From Tumebacillus avium (GTDB lineage Bacteria > Bacillota > Bacilli > Tumebacillales > Tumebacillaceae), in the NCBI RefSeq assembly GCF_002162355.1, contig NZ_CP021434.1:1752501-1816500 (forward strand): 64,000 nucleotides of DNA, given 5' to 3'. The number at the start of each line of letters is the position of its first letter. The stretch's first letter is position 1. Shown in pieces: positions 1 through 10,960 of this stretch. The notes under the pieces were generated by a model. The model made no database searches and was not told where the DNA came from. It was given only the letters and a program-made list of their open reading frames with translations. The position numbers and the translations under genes were made by a program.

Positions 1-165
1 CAAAACGCGATCATGGTCGGCGACCGCAAATCGGACATTACCGCCGGAAGAGCGAATAATCTTTTTACGGTCGGGTGTGATTTTGGTTTTGCCGGGCAGA
101 ATGAGTTAGTGGAGGCCGACGTGGTCATCCAGCGTTTCCCTGATCTTTTGTCAAAGGTCAAATAA
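1..165 (+). CDS. HAD-family hydrolase, C-terminal fragment (phosphoglycolate phosphatase-like)
   Basis: Only the last 54 codons are in the window; the gene begins upstream. The peptide contains MVGDRKSDITAGRANN, the motif IV region of haloacid dehalogenase phosphatases where the Asp pair holds the Mg ion, followed by a GFAGQNEL segment and the VIQRFPDLL ending typical of phosphoglycolate phosphatase or pyrophosphatase-like (Gph/PpaX) members. The exact substrate cannot be told from this tail. Its stop codon lies inside the CtsR operator cluster of the next operon, so the 3' end of this gene doubles as regulatory DNA. Confidence 0.75.
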   Translation, partial: QNAIMVGDRKSDITAGRANNLFTVGCDFGFAGQNELVEADVVIQRFPDLLSKVK

Positions 166-201
166 GGTCAAGATAATCAAAGATAGTCAAAGAAAGTCCA
201 A
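149..201 (+). promoter_or_regulatory. CtsR operator cluster (upstream)
   Basis: Heptads resembling the CtsR box recur here: GGTCAAA at 156-162, three bases, GGTCAAG at 166-172, then AATCAAA at 175-181, three bases, AGTCAAA at 185-191, with a weaker AGTCCAA at 195. The known CtsR operator is a direct repeat of (A/G)GTCAAA with a three-base spacer, so this is two adjacent operators about one helical turn per heptad. The first overlaps the stop codon of the upstream HAD gene. Confidence 0.8.
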
Positions 202-202
202 C

Positions 203-253
203 CAGACCCTCAGAATTGCCTGAAAAACAGACTTGGGAATCGGTGAGGGTCTG
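203..253. repeat. 10-bp inverted repeat around the ctsR -35
   Basis: CAGACCCTCA (203-212) is perfectly repeated in inverse orientation as TGAGGGTCTG (244-253), with 31 bases between. The right arm ends two bases before the -10 hexamer and the -35 sits in the interval. There is no T-tract, so it is not a typical terminator; it may be a second operator or the 3' end structure of the upstream transcript. Confidence 0.6.
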
Positions 254-261
254 CATATAAT
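233..261 (+). promoter_or_regulatory. SigA-type promoter of the ctsR operon
   Basis: TTGGGA (233-238), a 17-bp spacer and a perfect TATAAT (256-261). It lies between the two groups of CtsR boxes, which matches a CtsR-repressed class III heat-shock operon. Confidence 0.75.
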
Positions 262-271
262 AAAGACAAAA

Positions 272-294
272 GGTCAATATTAGTCAAAGTCAAA
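272..294 (+). promoter_or_regulatory. CtsR operator (promoter-proximal)
   Basis: GGTCAAT (272-278), a three-base spacer and AGTCAAA (282-288) form a third CtsR box, with a further overlapping AGTCAAA at 288-294. It lies just downstream of the -10 hexamer at 256-261, at or beyond the expected transcription start, where bound CtsR would block initiation of its own operon. Confidence 0.75.
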
Positions 295-328
295 CCTTCG
301 AACCAGAGGAGGGGGGATCTCCGGCACC

Positions 329-790
329 ATGCGCAACATCTCTGACATCATTGAACAGCATATTAAGAAAATTATGTCCGGCGGCGGCAGCGGGATCTGT
401 GAGATCAAGCGCAGCGAACTCGCCGACATGTTCAATTGTGTGCCCTCCCAAATCAACTACGTGATTTCCACACGCTTCACCATAGAAAAGGGATATGTCG
501 TCGAATCGAAGCGCGGCGGCGGCGGTTTCATCCGCATCACCAAGGTCGGTCTTGAACTCAATCATACGTTGCACCGCGTCATCCTTGATCTGATGGGCAG
601 TTCGGTCACCGCCAAGGAAGCGGAGGGCATGATCCAGCGCCTGCACGATGAAGGGGTGTTAAACCCCCGCGAAGCCCGCGTGATGCGCTCCGTGGTCTGC
701 ACCGACATTTTGGCGCTCACGCCCGCCATCCGCGACCAGATCCGCGCCAACTATCTGTCGGCGATGCTGGTCGCACTGCTCAAAGGATAA
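329..790 (+). CDS. ctsR: Transcriptional repressor CtsR
   Basis: Class III stress gene repressor, 153 residues (B. subtilis about 154). The N-terminal half is a winged helix-turn-helix (about residues 5-70): ISDIIEQHIKKIM, then SELADMFNCVPSQINYVISTRF as the recognition region and a glycine-rich wing RGGGGFIRI, the loop known to sense temperature. The C-terminal half is the dimerisation region bound by McsB. CtsR represses its own operon and clp genes until heat or protein stress inactivates it and ClpCP degrades it. Start ATG is preceded by AGAGGAGGGGGG (about 12 bases upstream). First gene of the operon with mcsA, mcsB and clpC; the operators lie directly upstream. Confidence 0.97.
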   Translation: MRNISDIIEQHIKKIMSGGGSGICEIKRSELADMFNCVPSQINYVISTRFTIEKGYVVESKRGGGGFIRITKVGLELNHTLHRVILDLMGSSVTAKEAEGMIQRLHDEGVLNPREARVMRSVVCTDILALTPAIRDQIRANYLSAMLVALLKG

Positions 791-810
791 GCGCAGAAGG
801 AGGAATACCG

Positions 811-1347
811 ATGCTCTGTCAGCGTTGTCAACAACGGGACTCTACGGTTCATTTTACGAAGATTCTCAATGGAGAAAAGAGCGAGATCCATCTATGCGAA
901 ACGTGTGCCCGCGAAAACGGCGAGTTCATGATGAAGCCCGGCGAAAACTTTTCCTTTCACAATCTGCTCAGCGGATTGTTGGGATTTGAAAACGGGGGCG
1001 CCTTTGGTCAAATGTCGGGTGTGCAGAAGCCGCAGATCACCCGCTGCAACACCTGCGGCCTCAGCTACCAGCAGTTTGCCGAACTGGGCCGCTTCGGCTG
1101 CGCAGACTGCTACAGCAGTTTTGGCCCGCGCTTAGAACCGCTGCTCCGCCGCATCCACGGCGGCGCGACCACCCACACCGGGAAAGTGCCGCACCGCACC
1201 GGCGGGATCATCAAGCAGCGCAAACAGATTGAGACGCTCCGCAGCGAACTCCAGCAGAAGATCCAGATGGAACAGTTTGAAGAAGCCGCGACGCTCCGCG
1301 ACCGGATTCGCGAACTGGAACAACTAAGCGAAGCAGGAGGGAACTAA
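811..1347 (+). CDS. mcsA: McsA, adaptor/activator of the McsB arginine kinase
   Basis: 178 residues with two zinc-binding pairs near the N-terminus (CQRC at 3-6 and CETC at 29-32), a further CNTC and CADC group near residues 70-95, and a C-terminal UVR motif (about 135-172, LRSELQQKIQMEQFEEAATL). The UVR motif is shared with the ClpC middle domain. McsA activates McsB and helps regulate CtsR and ClpC; zinc/thiol ligands make it redox- and metal-sensitive in B. subtilis. Twenty bases downstream of ctsR, three bases before mcsB, with SD AAGGAGGAA. Confidence 0.95.
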   Translation: MLCQRCQQRDSTVHFTKILNGEKSEIHLCETCARENGEFMMKPGENFSFHNLLSGLLGFENGGAFGQMSGVQKPQITRCNTCGLSYQQFAELGRFGCADCYSSFGPRLEPLLRRIHGGATTHTGKVPHRTGGIIKQRKQIETLRSELQQKIQMEQFEEAATLRDRIRELEQLSEAGGN

Positions 1348-1350
1348 AGG

Positions 1351-2427
1351 ATGCCGATTCAAGATTTTGTGCACGACACCAGCCGCTGGATGAACGACGA
1401 AGGCCCGCACTCGGACATCGTCATCTCCACCCGCATCCGCCTTGCCCGCAACCTGATCGAACATCCGTTCCCGATGCTGCAAAGCGAGCACCAAGCCGAT
1501 GAAGTGATCGAGCGGGTCCGCTCGGCGATCGAAAGCGACACGTTTGCCGAACAGGGCGGGGGGCGCTTCGAACTGATCCAGCTCGACACGATCACCGACC
1601 TCGACCTGAAGACGCTGGAGGAGAAATACCTCATCTCCAGCACGATGGTCGATCATGCTGCGCGTGGCGCTGCGGCGATTCGCGAAGATGAGCTGGTCTC
1701 GATCATGATCAATGAAGAAGACCATTTGCGCCTGCAAGTGCTGATGCCGGGCCTGCAGCTCGCCGAGGCGTGGGAGACGGCCAACCGGGTCGACGACCTG
1801 CTCGAAGCCAAGCTGAATTACGCGTTCGACGAACGCTTCGGCTACCTCACCGCCTGCCCGACCAACGTCGGCACCGGCATCCGCGCCTCGGTCATGCTCC
1901 ACTTGCCAGCCCTTGTCGCCACTGGCCAGATCAACCGTGTGCTCTCCGCGCTCGGTCAGGTCGGACTGGTCGTGCGCGGCGTGCATGGCGAAGGGACGGA
2001 AGCGATCGGCAACCTCTTTCAGCTGTCCAACCAGATCACGCTTGGCGTGCCGGAAGAGGAAGTGATCCACAGCCTCGAATCGGTGGCGCAAAAGATCATC
2101 GAGCACGAGACGCAAGCCCGCACCTATCTCCTGCAGGAGAGCCGTGAGGACATCGAAGACCGCATCGCCCGCTCCTTTGGCATCCTCGCCTACGCGAGAC
2201 GTTTGTCTGCCAAAGAGACGATGCAGCGCCTGTCTGACATTCGCCTCGGCATCGACCTTGGCGTGATCAAAGGCATGTCGAAAAACATTCTCAAAGAGCT
2301 GATGGTGATGACCCAGCCCGCCTTTTTGCAAAAAAAATCGGGGGTGGCGTTAGCGCCCGGCGAGCGCGATTTTCGCCGGGCCGAACTGGTCCGCGACAAG
2401 CTTCGCAGCGGAGCAGGTCATATCTGA
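1351..2427 (+). CDS. mcsB: Protein-arginine kinase McsB
   Basis: 358 residues, homologous to the catalytic domain of phosphagen (creatine/arginine) kinases. Visible family blocks are ISTRIRLARNLIEHPFP near residue 27, EEDHLRL near 120 and the nucleotide-binding CPTNVGTGIRAS near 170, then RGVHGEGTEA. McsB phosphorylates arginines on CtsR, which lowers DNA binding, and on damaged proteins, where phosphoarginine is the degradation tag recognised by ClpC. Its position between mcsA and clpC fits this. The SD AGGAGGG overlaps the 3' end of mcsA, suggesting translational coupling. Confidence 0.97.
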   Translation: MPIQDFVHDTSRWMNDEGPHSDIVISTRIRLARNLIEHPFPMLQSEHQADEVIERVRSAIESDTFAEQGGGRFELIQLDTITDLDLKTLEEKYLISSTMVDHAARGAAAIREDELVSIMINEEDHLRLQVLMPGLQLAEAWETANRVDDLLEAKLNYAFDERFGYLTACPTNVGTGIRASVMLHLPALVATGQINRVLSALGQVGLVVRGVHGEGTEAIGNLFQLSNQITLGVPEEEVIHSLESVAQKIIEHETQARTYLLQESREDIEDRIARSFGILAYARRLSAKETMQRLSDIRLGIDLGVIKGMSKNILKELMVMTQPAFLQKKSGVALAPGERDFRRAELVRDKLRSGAGHI

Positions 2428-2473
2428 TCCCGGCTTTTGAATAAACTCAAATACCGCTTGGAGGTGGATTCCT

Positions 2474-4918
<2,445 letters not shown>

Positions 4919-4930
4919 TTCTTGAACAGG

Positions 4931-4968
4931 AGACCCGGTTTCGTGGATCACGCAACCGGGTCTTTTTT
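4931..4968 (+). terminator. Rho-independent terminator after clpC
   Basis: GACCCGGTT pairs with AACCGGGTC, the stem extends inward through CGTG/CACG with one mismatch, and six T follow (4963-4968). It closes the ctsR-clpC operon. Confidence 0.93.
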
Positions 4969-4992
4969 GCTGAGATCTGACAAGAACTGCCC

Positions 4993-5021
4993 TTGTTGAT
5001 TCAAACTCTTTCCTATATGAT
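4993..5021 (+). promoter_or_regulatory. SigA-type promoter of radA-disA
   Basis: TTGTTG (4993-4998), 17 bp, TATGAT (5016-5021), in the short gap between the clpC terminator and radA. Confidence 0.55.
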
Positions 5022-5066
5022 GAAGATTGGAACCTTTTTGTAGGACATCTCAGAATGGGGACAATT

Positions 5067-6440
5067 ATGGCAAAGTATAAATCAAAATTTGTGTGCCAAG
5101 ACTGTGGATATGAAAGTCCCAAATGGATGGGCAAATGTCCGGGATGCGGTCAGTGGAATACGATGGCCGAAGAAGTTGTGAGCAAGCCAACTGCGCAGGT
5201 CGGCTCGCAAATCTTGCAGCAGTCCGAGCCTGCCATTGCACATAAGATCACCGAGATCAACACGGTGAACGAAGCGCGCACGCACAGCGGCCTGGTCGAA
5301 TTTGACCGCGTGCTGGGCGGCGGTGTCGTCAAAGGATCGCTGGTGCTTGTCGGCGGCGACCCGGGGATCGGGAAATCGACCTTGCTGCTGCAAACGTCGA
5401 ACTCGATCGCCGCGCGCGGCAACAAAGTGCTGTACGTATCGGGCGAGGAATCGGCGAAGCAGATCAAGTTGCGCGCAGACCGTCTGGAAGCATTGTCCGA
5501 CAATCTGTACATTTTGCCGGAGACCGATCTGGAGCGGGTCGAGCAGCACATCAAGCTGCTCAATCCCGATTTTCTGATCGTCGACTCCATTCAGACCGTA
5601 TACCGTCCCGGCCTGCAATCGGCGCCTGGCAGCGTCGGGCAGGTCCGCGAGTGCACCGCATTTTTGCTGCGCATTGCCAAGTCGCTCGATATCGCCACCT
5701 TTATCGTTGGTCACGTCACCAAAGAAGGCGCGATCGCAGGTCCGCGAATGCTGGAGCATATGGTCGACGCCGTGCTGTACTTTGAAGGCGAGCGTCACCA
5801 CACCTACCGCATCTTGCGGGCGGTGAAAAACCGCTTTGGCTCGACCAACGAGATCGGGATTTTCGAGATGCGGGAAAAAGGGTTGGAGGAAGTGCACAAC
5901 CCGTCCGAACTGTTTCTGTCCGAACGTCCGCACGGCGTCGCAGGCTCCTGCGTCATCGCCAGCATGGAGGGCACGCGCCCGGTGCTGGTCGAGATCCAGG
6001 CGCTGGTCACGCCTTCCAGCTACGGCAACCCGCGCCGCATGGCGACGGGGCTGGATCACAACCGCGTCAGCCTGATCATGGCGGTGCTGGAGAAGCGGAT
6101 GGGGTTATACCTGCAGTCGCAGGATGCATATGTCAACGTGGCAGGCGGCGTTCGTCTCGATGAACCGGCTGTCGACCTCGGCATCGCTTTGGCGCTCGGA
6201 TCTTCGTTCCGGGAGAAAGCGATGGGGCCGACCGACTGTTTTATCGGCGAAGTGGGACTCACCGGCGAAGTGCGCGGCGTATCGCGCATCGAGCAGCGGG
6301 TCCGGGAAGCGATGAAGCTCGGGTTCACCCGGGTGATCGTGCCGACGAAGAACCTGCGCGGCTGGCAGCCCCCGGCCGACATTCAAGTGATTGGTGTTGA
6401 GACGGTACAGGAGGCGTTCCAAGTAGCTTTAGGGGGATGA
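5067..6440 (+). CDS. radA: DNA repair protein RadA
   Basis: 457 residues. Order: N-terminal C4 zinc finger (CQDCGY at 10-15, CPGCG at 24-28), RecA-like ATPase with Walker [10 protein letters not shown] near 97-105, the RadA-specific KNRFG motif, and a C-terminal Lon-protease-like domain lacking protease function. RadA is a hexameric branch-migration helicase acting on recombination intermediates. The family typically starts MAKxKxKFVCQ, so ATG 5067 (GGGGA five bases upstream) is preferred; ATG 5055, in frame with AGGA upstream, would add four residues. In B. subtilis RadA affects DisA; disA follows directly here. Confidence 0.96.
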   Translation: MAKYKSKFVCQDCGYESPKWMGKCPGCGQWNTMAEEVVSKPTAQVGSQILQQSEPAIAHKITEINTVNEARTHSGLVEFDRVLGGGVVKGSLVLVGGDPGIGKSTLLLQTSNSIAARGNKVLYVSGEESAKQIKLRADRLEALSDNLYILPETDLERVEQHIKLLNPDFLIVDSIQTVYRPGLQSAPGSVGQVRECTAFLLRIAKSLDIATFIVGHVTKEGAIAGPRMLEHMVDAVLYFEGERHHTYRILRAVKNRFGSTNEIGIFEMREKGLEEVHNPSELFLSERPHGVAGSCVIASMEGTRPVLVEIQALVTPSSYGNPRRMATGLDHNRVSLIMAVLEKRMGLYLQSQDAYVNVAGGVRLDEPAVDLGIALALGSSFREKAMGPTDCFIGEVGLTGEVRGVSRIEQRVREAMKLGFTRVIVPTKNLRGWQPPADIQVIGVETVQEAFQVALGG

Positions 6441-6445
6441 CAGGG

Positions 6446-7522
6446 ATGAGAGAAGATTTGAAAAAAGAAAACCTGATCAACAAAATCCTCCGCTTCATCG
6501 CACCTGGCACCCCGCTGCGGGACGGCTTGGAAAACGTGCTGCGGGCGAAGACGGGGGCTTTGATTGTGATCGGCAGTTCTCCACAGGTGATGGAGATCGT
6601 CGACGGCGGGTTTTCGATCAACTGCGAGTTTTCTTCGGCCGGCATGTATGAGCTGGCCAAGATGGACGGAGCGATCATTCTGTCCGATGACGGCAAGCGG
6701 ATTCTGTATGCGAACACGCAGCTCAATCCCGACCCGTCGATCCCGTCTTTCGAGACGGGGACGCGCCATCGCACAGCGGAGCGCGTGGCGAAGCAGACCG
6801 GCCAACTGGTCGTCTGCATCTCCCAGCGCCGCGATGTGATCACGCTGTACCAGTCGAATTTCCGCTATACGCTGAAGGACATCGGCGTGATTTTGACCAA
6901 AGCCAATCAGGCGATCAACACGCTGGAGAAGTACAAATCGGTGCTTGATCAGGCGATGACCAACTTGTCGGCCTTGGAGTTTGAAGAGCTGGTCACCTTG
7001 CATGAAGTGGCGCTCGTCATTCAGCGCATCGAAATGGTCTTGCGCATCAAGTCGGAAATTCGCCGCTATATCACCGAATTGGGCACCGAAGGGCGACTTA
7101 TTTCGATGCAGCTCGAAGAATTGGTCTCGAAAGTGGATGAAGAAGCGTATCTATTGGTGAAGGACTATTGCCGCGACCTCGATGTGACGCCGCACCACAT
7201 TTTGCAGGAGCTGCACGCGCTCAATTCGGATGACTTGCTGGAAAGCAACATGCTGGTGAGAGTTTTGGGCTACTCGGGGAACATTAACATTACCGAAGAG
7301 CCTGTCTCCTCGCGCGGATACCGGATTTTGAACAAAATTCCGCGCCTCCCGCAGCCGGTCATCGAAAATTTGGTGGAAACCTTCAACGCTCTGCCACGTA
7401 TTTTAACTGCGAGCATCGAAGAGCTCGATGATGTCGAAGGCATCGGCGAAGTCCGGGCCCGCGCCATCAAAGAAGGGCTCAAACGCATTTCCGAACAGGT
7501 CTTTATCGATCGGCACATCTAA
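6446..7522 (+). CDS. disA: Diadenylate cyclase DisA, DNA-integrity scanning protein
   Basis: Makes the second messenger c-di-AMP from two ATP; scans DNA and pauses at branched structures. 358 residues: DAC domain at the N-terminus with catalytic DGA (74-76) and RHRTAE (107-112), a helical linker, and a C-terminal helix-hairpin-helix DNA-binding region ([13 protein letters not shown]). Two starts are possible: ATG 6437 overlaps the radA stop but has its SD touching it, while ATG 6446 lies nine bases after AGGGGG, so 6446 is chosen. Co-transcribed with radA. Confidence 0.96.
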   Translation: MREDLKKENLINKILRFIAPGTPLRDGLENVLRAKTGALIVIGSSPQVMEIVDGGFSINCEFSSAGMYELAKMDGAIILSDDGKRILYANTQLNPDPSIPSFETGTRHRTAERVAKQTGQLVVCISQRRDVITLYQSNFRYTLKDIGVILTKANQAINTLEKYKSVLDQAMTNLSALEFEELVTLHEVALVIQRIEMVLRIKSEIRRYITELGTEGRLISMQLEELVSKVDEEAYLLVKDYCRDLDVTPHHILQELHALNSDDLLESNMLVRVLGYSGNINITEEPVSSRGYRILNKIPRLPQPVIENLVETFNALPRILTASIEELDDVEGIGEVRARAIKEGLKRISEQVFIDRHI

Positions 7523-7550
7523 CCTGTCGGAGAGGGAGGTACGTACCTAT

Positions 7551-8279
7551 ATGCTAGTACGTCGCGCATTACCGAGCATGTTTACCGTCGGGAACTTATT
7601 TTTAGGTATTATATCGATTATCGTCGCATTCCAAGGCAACTTCGACTGGGCAGCGCTGCTGGTGATCATCGGCATGCTGCTCGACGGTCTTGACGGCCGG
7701 GTCGCAAGGATGCTCAACGCACAAAGCGAATTTGGCAAAGAACTCGACTCTTTGTCGGACGTGATTTCGTTTGGTGTGGCGCCTGCTTTTATCATGTACG
7801 GAGTGGTGCTGCACGAGATGGGCTGGGTCGGCACGGTGATCACCGCCGTGTTCCCGATCTGCGGGGCGCTGCGCCTGGCGCGTTTCAACGTCGCCACCGG
7901 TTCGCCGAACTACTTCATCGGCCTGCCGATCACCGCTGCCGGCGGTGTGCTGGCTACGCTGGCGCTCTACCATGACCTGCTGCCGGCGCCAAACATCACG
8001 CTGCCCTTGTTCATGGTGTTCCTCGCCTACCTGATGGTCTCGAACGTCAAGTACCCCAACTTCAAGAAAGTCGGGATTCCGAGATCAGCCTATTACATCG
8101 TGCCGCTGATTCTCTTGATCGTGTTGACCACCTTCATGTTCTGGCCGCAATACGTGAACCGGCTGATCTTCCTGCCGCTTGCTTTCTACGCGCTGTACGG
8201 CGTGTTAAAAAAAAACGGTAAGAAAAAATCCCGAAAAACGGAAGTTGTGGAAGATCCGTACGAAACGATAGCGAAGTAA
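7551..8279 (+). CDS. pssA: CDP-diacylglycerol--serine O-phosphatidyltransferase-type membrane protein
   Basis: 242 residues, several hydrophobic segments and the CDP-alcohol phosphotransferase signature complete at about residues 45-70: D, G, L, DG, RV, AR, eight residues, G, three, D, three, D. The family transfers phosphatidyl groups from CDP-diacylglycerol; sequence length and the N-terminal LPSMFTVGNLFLGI segment point to phosphatidylserine synthase, the first step to phosphatidylethanolamine. ATG 7551 has GGGAGGT ten bases upstream; longer in-frame readings would run into disA. Located 28 bases after disA, unlike B. subtilis where the PIN-TRAM gene comes next. Substrate is inferred. Confidence 0.85.
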   Translation: MLVRRALPSMFTVGNLFLGIISIIVAFQGNFDWAALLVIIGMLLDGLDGRVARMLNAQSEFGKELDSLSDVISFGVAPAFIMYGVVLHEMGWVGTVITAVFPICGALRLARFNVATGSPNYFIGLPITAAGGVLATLALYHDLLPAPNITLPLFMVFLAYLMVSNVKYPNFKKVGIPRSAYYIVPLILLIVLTTFMFWPQYVNRLIFLPLAFYALYGVLKKNGKKKSRKTEVVEDPYETIAK

Positions 8280-8292
8280 AAATTACCTGCCG

Positions 8293-8330
8293 GAAAAGCC
8301 GCTTGGGGATGAAACCCCGGCGGCTTTTCT
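8293..8330 (+). terminator. Terminator after pssA
   Basis: GAAAAGCCGC (8293-8302) pairs with GCGGCTTTTC (8320-8329) with an inner GGGG/CCCC stem. The A-rich left and T-rich right sides suit termination of the radA-disA-pssA transcript. Confidence 0.85.
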
Positions 8331-8402
8331 GCGTATGTATTGGGTACGGACACTTGTGCAATGCTGCAATCCACGTTGCATTCGACACAATGTGACTTTT
8401 TG

Positions 8403-8432
8403 TTGACGAATCATGTCTGACTGTGATAGTAT
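8403..8432 (+). promoter_or_regulatory. Candidate promoter P1 upstream of the PIN-TRAM gene
   Basis: TTGACG (8403-8408), 18 bp, TAGTAT (8427-8432). Confidence 0.55.
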
Positions 8433-8445
8433 AGATCATTTAAAA

Positions 8446-8474
8446 TTGACTGTCCGGTTCGAGTGTGCTATGCT
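8446..8474 (+). promoter_or_regulatory. Candidate promoter P2 upstream of the PIN-TRAM gene
   Basis: TTGACT (8446-8451), 17 bp, TATGCT (8469-8474) preceded by TGC, an extended -10. Predicted start is near 8481. Confidence 0.6.
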
Positions 8475-8491
8475 GGACTATGAACTCATCA

Positions 8492-8516
8492 AAGACGTCA
8501 TCGGACGTCTTCTTTT
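8492..8516 (+). terminator. Terminator-like hairpin just downstream of P2
   Basis: AAGACGTC (8492-8499), loop ATCG, GACGTCTT (8504-8511), then CTTTTC. It begins about a dozen bases after the predicted P2 start, so it could attenuate transcripts from P1 and P2 or produce a very short RNA. Confidence 0.5.
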
Positions 8517-8529
8517 CTTAAACCACGTT

Positions 8530-8555
8530 TTGACTGCCGTTTCATTGTCTATAAT
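8530..8555 (+). promoter_or_regulatory. Candidate promoter P3, PIN-TRAM gene
   Basis: Perfect TATAAT at 8550-8555 with TTGACT at 8530-8535; the 14-bp spacing is short, so the -35 may be weaker and nearer 8528 (TTTTGA, 16 bp). A start near 8562 would leave only a short leader before the SD at 8565. Confidence 0.4.
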
Positions 8556-8579
8556 GCAAGATATGGAGGTGACATTCCT

Positions 8580-9656
<1,077 letters not shown>

Positions 9657-9661
9657 CATCG

Positions 9662-9693
9662 AAGCGCCGTACCCTCGTGGTGCGGCGCTTTTT
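9662..9693 (+). terminator. Terminator after the PIN-TRAM gene
   Basis: A 12-bp stem, AAGCGCCGTACC (9662-9673) with GGTGCGGCGCTT (9679-9690), one G-T pair, then T residues to 9693. Confidence 0.9.
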
Positions 9694-9730
9694 CCTGATT
9701 GGAGTCGTGATTGAAAGAGGGGAATGACCT

Positions 9731-10426
9731 GTGCATACAGAAGTGATTGTAGTCGCAGCCGGCAGCGGTTCGCGCATGGGCAGCGACATCAAAAAACAAT
9801 ACCTGCCGCTGGCAGGGGCGCCGATCTTGATCCGCACCTTGCAGGCATTGGCCGAATGTTCGTCCGTTGATCGGATGGTATTGGTCGTCTCGGAAGATGA
9901 TAGGGAGTATGTACATACGCTTTGCCAAGAACATCAGATGATGAAAATCGGCGCGATCGTCGCCGGGGGCCGGGAGCGACAAGACTCGGTGCGCCGGGGA
10001 CTGGCCGCTTTGGATGAAAAAACGGAGCTGGTTGCCGTCCACGATGCGGCGCGTCCGCTCGTCACGATGGAAGAAGTGGAAGCCGTGCTGGCCGCTGCCC
10101 GAACCAAAGGGGCGGCGACGCTTGGCGTGCCGGTCAAAGACACGATCAAGCGGGTCGCAGAGGGTCTGGTCCAAGAGACCTTGCCGCGCAGCGAGCTGTT
10201 TGCGGTGCATACCCCGCAGGCGTTTCACCGCAGGGTCTTGGAAGACGCGCACCAGCGTTCGCTGGAAGTTGGCGGTCTGGGCACCGATGACGCCTCGCTC
10301 GTCGAATGGGCGGGCGTGCCGGTCACGATGGTTGAAGGGCGATATACGAATTTGAAAATTACCACGCCGGACGATCTGGTGATCGCCGAAGCGTTATGGA
10401 AATTGAAAGGGGAAAGAGTGCGATGA
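9731..10426 (+). CDS. ispD: 2-C-methyl-D-erythritol 4-phosphate cytidylyltransferase
   Basis: 231 residues. Converts MEP and CTP to CDP-ME in the non-mevalonate isoprenoid pathway. The nucleotide-binding start [25 protein letters not shown] is typical; AVHDAARPL and the [11 protein letters not shown] block are family hallmarks. GTG start with AGAGGGG about eight bases upstream. Its stop overlaps the ispF start (ATGA), so the two are translationally coupled. No clear promoter was found in the 37-base gap after the preceding terminator. Confidence 0.96.
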   Translation: MHTEVIVVAAGSGSRMGSDIKKQYLPLAGAPILIRTLQALAECSSVDRMVLVVSEDDREYVHTLCQEHQMMKIGAIVAGGRERQDSVRRGLAALDEKTELVAVHDAARPLVTMEEVEAVLAAARTKGAATLGVPVKDTIKRVAEGLVQETLPRSELFAVHTPQAFHRRVLEDAHQRSLEVGGLGTDDASLVEWAGVPVTMVEGRYTNLKITTPDDLVIAEALWKLKGERVR

Positions 10427-10902
10427 TGCGAGTGGGCATGGGATATGACGTGCATCAGCTGGTCGAAGGACGCGACCTGATCCTGGGCGGTGTGCTGATT
10501 CCACACGAGAAAGGGCTGCTCGGGCATTCCGATGCTGATGTTCTTTTGCATGCGATCAAAGACGCGCTGCTCGGCGCGATTGCAGAAGGCGATATCGGCA
10601 AGCATTTTCCGGACACGGATGAGCGTTTCAAAGGGGCGGACTCGCTCAAACTGCTCACCCACGTCTGGAGCATGGTCAAAGAGCGCGGCTACGTGCTGGC
10701 CAACCTCGACTGCGTCATCATGGCGGAGCGTCCGAAACTGCGCCCGTACATCGATGAAATGCGCGGCGTGATCGCCCGCGAGCTGGAAGCGGAACTGGGG
10801 CAGGTCAACGTCAAAGCGACGACGACCGAAAAACTCGGCTTTGTCGGCCGCGAAGAAGGCATGGCCGCACAAGCGGTGGTGCTTCTCGTCAAACAATCCT
10901 AA
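10423..10902 (+). CDS. ispF: 2-C-methyl-D-erythritol 2,4-cyclodiphosphate synthase
   Basis: 159 residues. Cyclises CDP-ME 2-phosphate to MEcPP with release of CMP, two steps after IspD. The zinc ligands appear in GYDVHQL near the N-terminus (DxH) and later [21 protein letters not shown] near the C-terminus is the CMP-binding/active-site segment. Tandem ATG codons at 10423 and 10426; AAAGGGG lies ten bases before the first, which overlaps the ispD stop. Confidence 0.96.
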   Translation: MMRVGMGYDVHQLVEGRDLILGGVLIPHEKGLLGHSDADVLLHAIKDALLGAIAEGDIGKHFPDTDERFKGADSLKLLTHVWSMVKERGYVLANLDCVIMAERPKLRPYIDEMRGVIARELEAELGQVNVKATTTEKLGFVGREEGMAAQAVVLLVKQS

Positions 10903-10960
10903 CTTTGGTACAATACTTGGGTACGCTGGGAAGAATCTATTTTTCATGGGGGTCCTGAAA

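Larger units (their letters stand above)
8331..8579 (+). other. Regulatory intergenic region before the PIN-TRAM gene
   Basis: About 250 bases with no convincing gene. It holds an imperfect dyad (TTGTGCAATGC at 8354-8364 against 8378-8390), two close promoters, a terminator-like hairpin and a third -10 element, listed separately. A 23-codon frame starting at 8335 has no ribosome binding site. Confidence 0.6.

Noticed and set aside
8335..8406. 23-codon Cys-containing ORF
   Set aside because: No ribosome binding site, starts inside the region just after a terminator and overlaps promoter P1.
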